From contig NC_014550.1 in assembly GCF_000197735.1 (NCBI RefSeq), forward strand, positions 868,001 to 932,000: 64,000 bases of DNA, read 5' to 3'. The notes under the pieces were generated by a model, which was not told the DNA's origin, searched no databases, and worked only from the letters and a program-made list of their open reading frames with translations. The DNA comes from Glutamicibacter arilaitensis Re117 (GTDB lineage: Bacteria; Actinomycetota; Actinomycetes; Actinomycetales; Micrococcaceae). Within the stretch, counting starts at the first letter, position 1, and every line of letters starts with the position of its first letter. Made by a program: the position numbers and the translations under genes. This document shows positions 60,175 to 64,000 of the stretch, piece after piece.

Positions 60175-60319
60175 GATGTCTCCCTATCGACCGGTCAGCG
60201 CCTGTGTATCGAATAGTCTCACCATAGCAATGATGGCCGGTCCGGAGCCGGGATTCGTCTGGCGGTGAAGTCCAACAGGGGAGTCGTGACGGTAACTTCA
60301 AACAGCTCTTCAGAACCGC

Positions 60320-60487
60320 CTAGGAGTCATAATCGGGATGCTGATCATCACTATTCCGGTGGAGTTCCGTTTCCTTCGTGGATCTCCTGATCAGCTTATA
60401 GACCACGATGGCCAGAACCACGGTGATGACCAGGGGGAGGACGTAGAAAACAACTACTTCATACGCGTTGGGTATTAATGGATTCAT
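60320..60487 (-). CDS. Small single-helix membrane protein
   Basis: 55 residues from ATG 60487 (MNPLIPNAYEVVVFYVLPL). One transmembrane helix (VVVFYVLPLVITVVLAIVVY) followed by a charged tail rich in Arg, Lys, Asp and His. Upstream in-frame codons exist but read through GC-rich non-coding-like sequence. No family known. Confidence 0.5.
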   Translation of the reverse strand: MNPLIPNAYEVVVFYVLPLVITVVLAIVVYKLIRRSTKETELHRNSDDQHPDYDS

Positions 60488-60651
60488 GCGCCCCCACACT
60501 ACAGGCAGGGGACGTCGGCCGTGCTGGAATCTGGTCCCATTCGTGGTGCAGTTGTTCGGGGCTTTTGCCCTTGGCACAGTTCCAGAACTCTTCTACGCGC
60601 TGATCCCAAGTTTCCATGGCATCAGTCTAGATGTGGGAATAGTGCTTAAAC

Positions 60652-60688
60652 GAAAATCAGGGAAACCCGCATTGGGGTTTCCCTGATT
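60652..60688 (-). terminator. Terminator after the 85-residue membrane protein gene
   Basis: 14-bp stem AATCAGGGAAACCC with GGGTTTCCCTGATT, and TTTT on the minus strand. Confidence 0.85.
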
Positions 60689-60701
60689 CTAGAAGTTTTG
60701 A

Positions 60702-60959
60702 CTAGTTCTGGTGAGCGTTAGCCGCTGCAACCAGATCCTCGGCCTTTTCAGCACGACCCATGAGGTGCATTGGGATTGCGAAAGCCAGGAACATCAGAGC
60801 GAAGCCAACCAGGGTTGGCCACCAAGCGACCTCAAGGGTCCAGTAGCCCAGAACGTAAATACCCGCTGCGAACATCACAAAGAAGATCACGAGGGTAACA
60901 ATGTTGCCGACAAGGCGGCCTTCACCAGAATGGGCAGTGTTCTTGCCGTTCGAGTACAC
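60702..60959 (-). CDS. Small two-helix membrane protein
   Basis: 85 residues from a GTG with AAGGAG 5 bases upstream. Helices LVGNIVTLVIFFVMFAAGIY and WWPTLVGFALMFLAFAIPMH, then a short acidic and Ala-rich tail. It has its own terminator and lies downstream of deoC on the same strand. I cannot name the family. Confidence 0.7.
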   Translation of the reverse strand: MYSNGKNTAHSGEGRLVGNIVTLVIFFVMFAAGIYVLGYWTLEVAWWPTLVGFALMFLAFAIPMHLMGRAEKAEDLVAAANAHQN

Positions 60960-60994
60960 TTTTTCTCCTTGAGGAAACAGGTAGGTGCGATGTC

Positions 60995-61681
60995 CTAGTA
61001 GCTGGAACCGCTTTGCTCTCCTTCTAGGATAGCAACTCCTGAGCTAGAACCTAGTCGAGTTGCGCCCGCTGCAATCATGGCACGAGCAGTTTCGACGCTG
61101 CGCACGCCACCGGAAGCCTTGACTCCCATGTCCGGACCAACGGTCTTGCGCATCAGGGCAACGTCTTCAACGGTTGCGCCACCGGTGGAGAAACCGGTAG
61201 ATGTCTTGACGAAATCGGCGCCAGCGGCCTTGGCGGCCTCGCATGCCAGGACCTTGGCTTCCTCGGTCAGCAGGCAGGTTTCGATGATGACCTTCAAGAT
61301 GGCTCCACCCTCATGGGCGGCCTGGGCAATGGCGAAGATCTCGTTGACCAGGGCATCGCGATCGCCACGCAGGGCGGCGGCAACGTCGATCACCATGTCG
61401 ATTTCATTGGCACCGTCAGCTACAGCATGCTTGGTCTCGAAAACCTTGGTGTCTGTTGCTGAAGCGCCCAGTGGGAAACCGATCACTGAGCAGGTCAGCA
61501 CCTCGGAGCCTTCCAACTCGCGCGAAACGGTAGAGACCCACAACGGATTGACGCAGACCGACTTGAACTCGTACTTCTTGGCTTCCTCGCAGATCTGCAC
61601 GATCTGTTCACGGGACGCGTTCTGAGCCAATAGGGTGTGATCGATGTAGCTTGCGATCTCGCGGGCGCTTAGTTCAGTCAT
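60995..61681 (-). CDS. deoC: Deoxyribose-phosphate aldolase
   Basis: 228 residues. Splits 2-deoxyribose-5-phosphate to glyceraldehyde-3-phosphate and acetaldehyde in nucleoside salvage. [11 protein letters not shown] at the N-terminus, the Asp of [24 protein letters not shown], the Schiff-base Lys in [17 protein letters not shown], and VKASGGVRS are all present. I chose ATG 61681 (MTELSAREI) because GAGG lies 5 bases upstream; ATG 61684 is one codon earlier. Follows the phosphohexomutase gene by 59 bases. Confidence 0.95.
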   Translation of the reverse strand: MTELSAREIASYIDHTLLAQNASREQIVQICEEAKKYEFKSVCVNPLWVSTVSRELEGSEVLTCSVIGFPLGASATDTKVFETKHAVADGANEIDMVIDVAAALRGDRDALVNEIFAIAQAAHEGGAILKVIIETCLLTEEAKVLACEAAKAAGADFVKTSTGFSTGGATVEDVALMRKTVGPDMGVKASGGVRSVETARAMIAAGATRLGSSSGVAILEGEQSGSSY

Positions 61682-61740
61682 CATTTCCTCTAACAATAAA
61701 GATTTCAATCAATTCAAAAGAAGGTCTCGAAGGGGCAATC

Positions 61741-63471
61741 CTAGTTGGCATTCAGGTAAGCTGCCAATTCATCCTTGATGGCCAAGACCTGGGCGGTGGC
61801 GCGCTTGCGAGCTTCAGGGACATCAGCCAGATCATCAACCGGCTCAATAGTTTCCAAGTAGCACTTGAGTTTAGGCTCTGTGCCCGAGGGGCGCACAATC
61901 ACTCTGGCACCAGCGAAGGTATGCAAAACCATGGCGTTGGTCGCGGGAAGCTTCTCGGTGCCTTCGGACAGGTCGGTGACCTCGGAAACATCGGAGCCGC
62001 CCAACGATGCCGGGGCGTTCTTGCGGATCTTGTCCATCAGTACCGGGATCTGCGCCAAGTCGGTGAAACGCAAGGACAGCTGGTCGGTAACGTGCACGCC
62101 GTGCTTGGCGGCCAACTCATCCAGGCGAACCGAGATGGTGCTTCCATCTGCCTTCAACTGGGCTGCCAGATCAGCGAGGACGATACCCGCTGAAATGCCG
62201 TCCTTGTCGCGCACCAGCTCCGGAGCTACGCAGTAGCCCAGAGCTTCCTCATAGCCGTATCCCAGGTCTTCAACGCGGGAGATCCATTTGAATCCGGTCA
62301 GGGTCTCTTCGTGCTCGCGTCCGGCATCCTTGGCAATGGCCGCCAGCATGCGCGAAGACACGATGGAATTGGCCAGCTTCTTGCCTTCTGGCAAGGTCTT
62401 GGAAACCTGGTCTCCCAGCAGCCATCCCACTTCATCGCCGCGAAGCATTCGCCACGCATCGCCATCGAGGATGGCCGCGGCGCAGCGGTCAGCATCAGGG
62501 TCATTGGCAATGACCAAGTCTGCCCCTACCTTGCGGGCCAGCTCCAACGACAAATCGATGGCGCCGGGTTCTTCGGGGTTAGGGAACTTCACGGTGGGGA
62601 AGATCGGATCGGGATGTTCCTGCTCGGCGACCATGTGCACGTCAGGGAAACCAGCGTTGAGCAAAGCCTGGCGCATGGTGTGGCCACCGACTCCGTGCAT
62701 CGCTGAAACCACGATGCGCAGGTTCTTGCGCGCCGCATCCTGTTCGTTCGGGGCATCGATGATCGGGTGGATCGAGGCAAGGTATGCGGCTTCGATATCG
62801 CCCTCGGTGCCAATCGCCGGCAGTACCTGCCAGCCGGAGAGAGCACGCGGAATCTGGGCCACGGGCTGCTCATGGTCGATCAAGGACGCGATTTGCGCAT
62901 CAATCGGCGAGACGATCTGCGCACCACGGCCCGAGGCATCAGTGATCCTGCCACCGACGTAGACCTTGTAGCCGTTGTCTCGTGGAGGGTTGTGGCTTGC
63001 AGTGACCATAACGCCGGCTTCGGCACTGAATTCGCGTACGGCCCAAGCCAAGACCGGGGTGGGCAAGGCCGATGGCATGAGCAGGACCTCAAAGCCGGCA
63101 GCGGCGAAGACACCGGCAGAATCCTGGGCAAAGACATCGGAGTTGAAGCGCGCATCGAATCCGATGACAACCTTAGGGGTGTACTGTCCGTTGGCCTGTT
63201 CGCTCAGGAACCGGGCGATGCCTGCGGCGGTGCGCATGACCACCACGCGGTTCATGCGCATTGGGCCGGCGCCCAGCTCGGCTCGCAGGCCGGCGGTGCC
63301 GAATTCCAGCACGCCGCTGAAGCGCTCGGAAATGTCCTCGAAGGCCAGCGCGTCACCCTCGGTGACGCGCTGGATCAGCAATTGCAGTTCTTCCTGCGTT
63401 TGCGGATCGGGATCCTGGGCTGCCCACTTGCCCGCCGCATCAAGCAACTGGATCTTCTGCGTGTGATTCAC
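61741..63471 (-). CDS. Phosphohexomutase (phosphoglucomutase/phosphomannomutase/phosphopentomutase-like)
   Basis: 576 residues of the alpha-D-phosphohexomutase family. FGTAGLRAELGAGPMRMN at the N-terminus, phospho-Ser loop VMVTASHNPPRDNGYKVY (near residue 155), metal loop IANDPDADRCAAA (near 320), sugar loop and phosphate-binding RPSGTEPKLKCYLE (near 540). The start is a GTG with AAGGG 6 bases upstream. Sitting between a purine nucleoside phosphorylase and deoC, it may convert ribose- or deoxyribose-1-phosphate to the 5-phosphate, as related Pgm2-type enzymes do; this is inferred from context. Confidence 0.88.
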   Translation of the reverse strand: MNHTQKIQLLDAAGKWAAQDPDPQTQEELQLLIQRVTEGDALAFEDISERFSGVLEFGTAGLRAELGAGPMRMNRVVVMRTAAGIARFLSEQANGQYTPKVVIGFDARFNSDVFAQDSAGVFAAAGFEVLLMPSALPTPVLAWAVREFSAEAGVMVTASHNPPRDNGYKVYVGGRITDASGRGAQIVSPIDAQIASLIDHEQPVAQIPRALSGWQVLPAIGTEGDIEAAYLASIHPIIDAPNEQDAARKNLRIVVSAMHGVGGHTMRQALLNAGFPDVHMVAEQEHPDPIFPTVKFPNPEEPGAIDLSLELARKVGADLVIANDPDADRCAAAILDGDAWRMLRGDEVGWLLGDQVSKTLPEGKKLANSIVSSRMLAAIAKDAGREHEETLTGFKWISRVEDLGYGYEEALGYCVAPELVRDKDGISAGIVLADLAAQLKADGSTISVRLDELAAKHGVHVTDQLSLRFTDLAQIPVLMDKIRKNAPASLGGSDVSEVTDLSEGTEKLPATNAMVLHTFAGARVIVRPSGTEPKLKCYLETIEPVDDLADVPEARKRATAQVLAIKDELAAYLNAN

Positions 63472-63524
63472 TGATTTCCCTTCAAGGACACTACTAACTT
63501 CTTGGTACGCAAATATGGCGGAGC

Positions 63525-64000
63525 TTAGAGCTTCGCGATGATCTGTGCCAGCAATTTGGAAATGCGCGGACCGGCAGCCTGGCCGGCTTCGATTACTTCT
63601 TCGTGGCTCAGCGGTACCGGGCTGATGCCGGCGGCCAGGTTGGTGACCAGGGACATGCCGAAGATCTCCATGCCTGCGTGGCGGGCCGCGATGGCTTCCA
63701 ACGCGGTGGACATGCCAACCAGGTCGGCGCCGATTGCCTTGGCGTACTGGACTTCGGCCGGGGTTTCGTAGTGCGGTCCGGTGAACTGCGCGTAGACGCC
63801 TTCATCCAAGGTGGCATCGACTTCGCGAGCCAGGCCGCGGATGCGCGAGGAATACAGATCGGTCAGGTCGACGAAGGTCGCACCTTCCAGCGGGGAAGTG
63901 GCGGTGAGGTTGATGTGGTCGGAGATCATCACCGGGGTGCCCGGGGTCCAGTCCGGGTTCAGGCCGCCGCAGCCGTTGGTCAGGACCAGCTGCTCGCAGC
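63525..64000 (-). CDS. Purine nucleoside phosphorylase, 5' end outside window
   Basis: About 158 C-terminal residues visible. [33 protein letters not shown], the phosphate and purine contacts [15 protein letters not shown], and [20 protein letters not shown] with [10 protein letters not shown] match the trimeric PNP type II family. It cleaves purine nucleosides with phosphate to base and (deoxy)ribose-1-phosphate, feeding the mutase and deoC downstream. The frame runs off the right edge. Confidence 0.92.
   Translation of the reverse strand, partial: CEQLVLTNGCGGLNPDWTPGTPVMISDHINLTATSPLEGATFVDLTDLYSSRIRGLAREVDATLDEGVYAQFTGPHYETPAEVQYAKAIGADLVGMSTALEAIAARHAGMEIFGMSLVTNLAAGISPVPLSHEEVIEAGQAAGPRISKLLAQIIAKL

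Overview
The window looks like chromosomal DNA of a high-GC Gram-positive bacterium of the Micrococcaceae (Arthrobacter/Glutamicibacter type). This rests on gene content and order: tatD, an Rpf with DUF348/G5 domains, rsmA, ispE and an ABC-F gene in line, then tRNA-Gln, glmU, prs, and later rplY, pth and mfd. It also rests on GTG/TTG starts and many apparently leaderless genes. The genus is inferred from protein resemblance only; no search was run.

Layout. 1-24.1 kb and 47.3-64 kb are ordinary, densely coded core. Left core: the end of a Lit/TIGR01906-like membrane protein with an Ala-Lys-Pro repeat tail, a fatty acyl-CoA ligase, a protein O-mannosyltransferase diverging from rsmI, gabD, a transglutaminase/DUF58/MoxR operon, tatD-rpf-rsmA-ispE, an amine oxidase-like flavoprotein, a GNAT and an ABM-domain protein, ABC-F, tRNA-Gln, glmU and prs. 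Right core: rplY-pth, sufS-sufU, nhaA, a DUF2505 protein, mfd, an RDD protein, a TPR protein with a heavy-metal-type P-ATPase, small membrane proteins, and deoC-phosphohexomutase-purine nucleoside phosphorylase.

Between prs and rplY, which I expect to be near neighbours in relatives, sits about 23 kb of accessory DNA (about 24.1-47.2 kb). It holds six insertion sequences: two IS3-like, three ISL3 and one IS21. Exact target duplications are readable for four, and a 2-3 bp one for a fifth. It also holds a Tn3-family relic, two serine-recombinase loci (one broken), a FtsX-type ABC exporter, a secreted permuted-papain enzyme with a lipoprotein, and several unknown genes. Removing the insertion sequences on paper restores two intact genes: a 100-residue two-helix membrane protein hit by two elements, and a 90-residue stand-alone GyrA-tail-like protein hit by one.

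The most unusual pattern is a set of imperfect dyads of about 27 bp (left arm near GTCCCGTAA, right arm near TATGGGAC). They fall between genes from 24.6 to 35.7 kb, so that nearly every gene or operon there is bracketed by two of them, like a cassette array. Three similar dyads clustered at 41.54-41.66 kb, next to a Tn3-type terminal repeat, look like a three-part resolvase site. I infer, but cannot prove, that a serine recombinase assembled this region.
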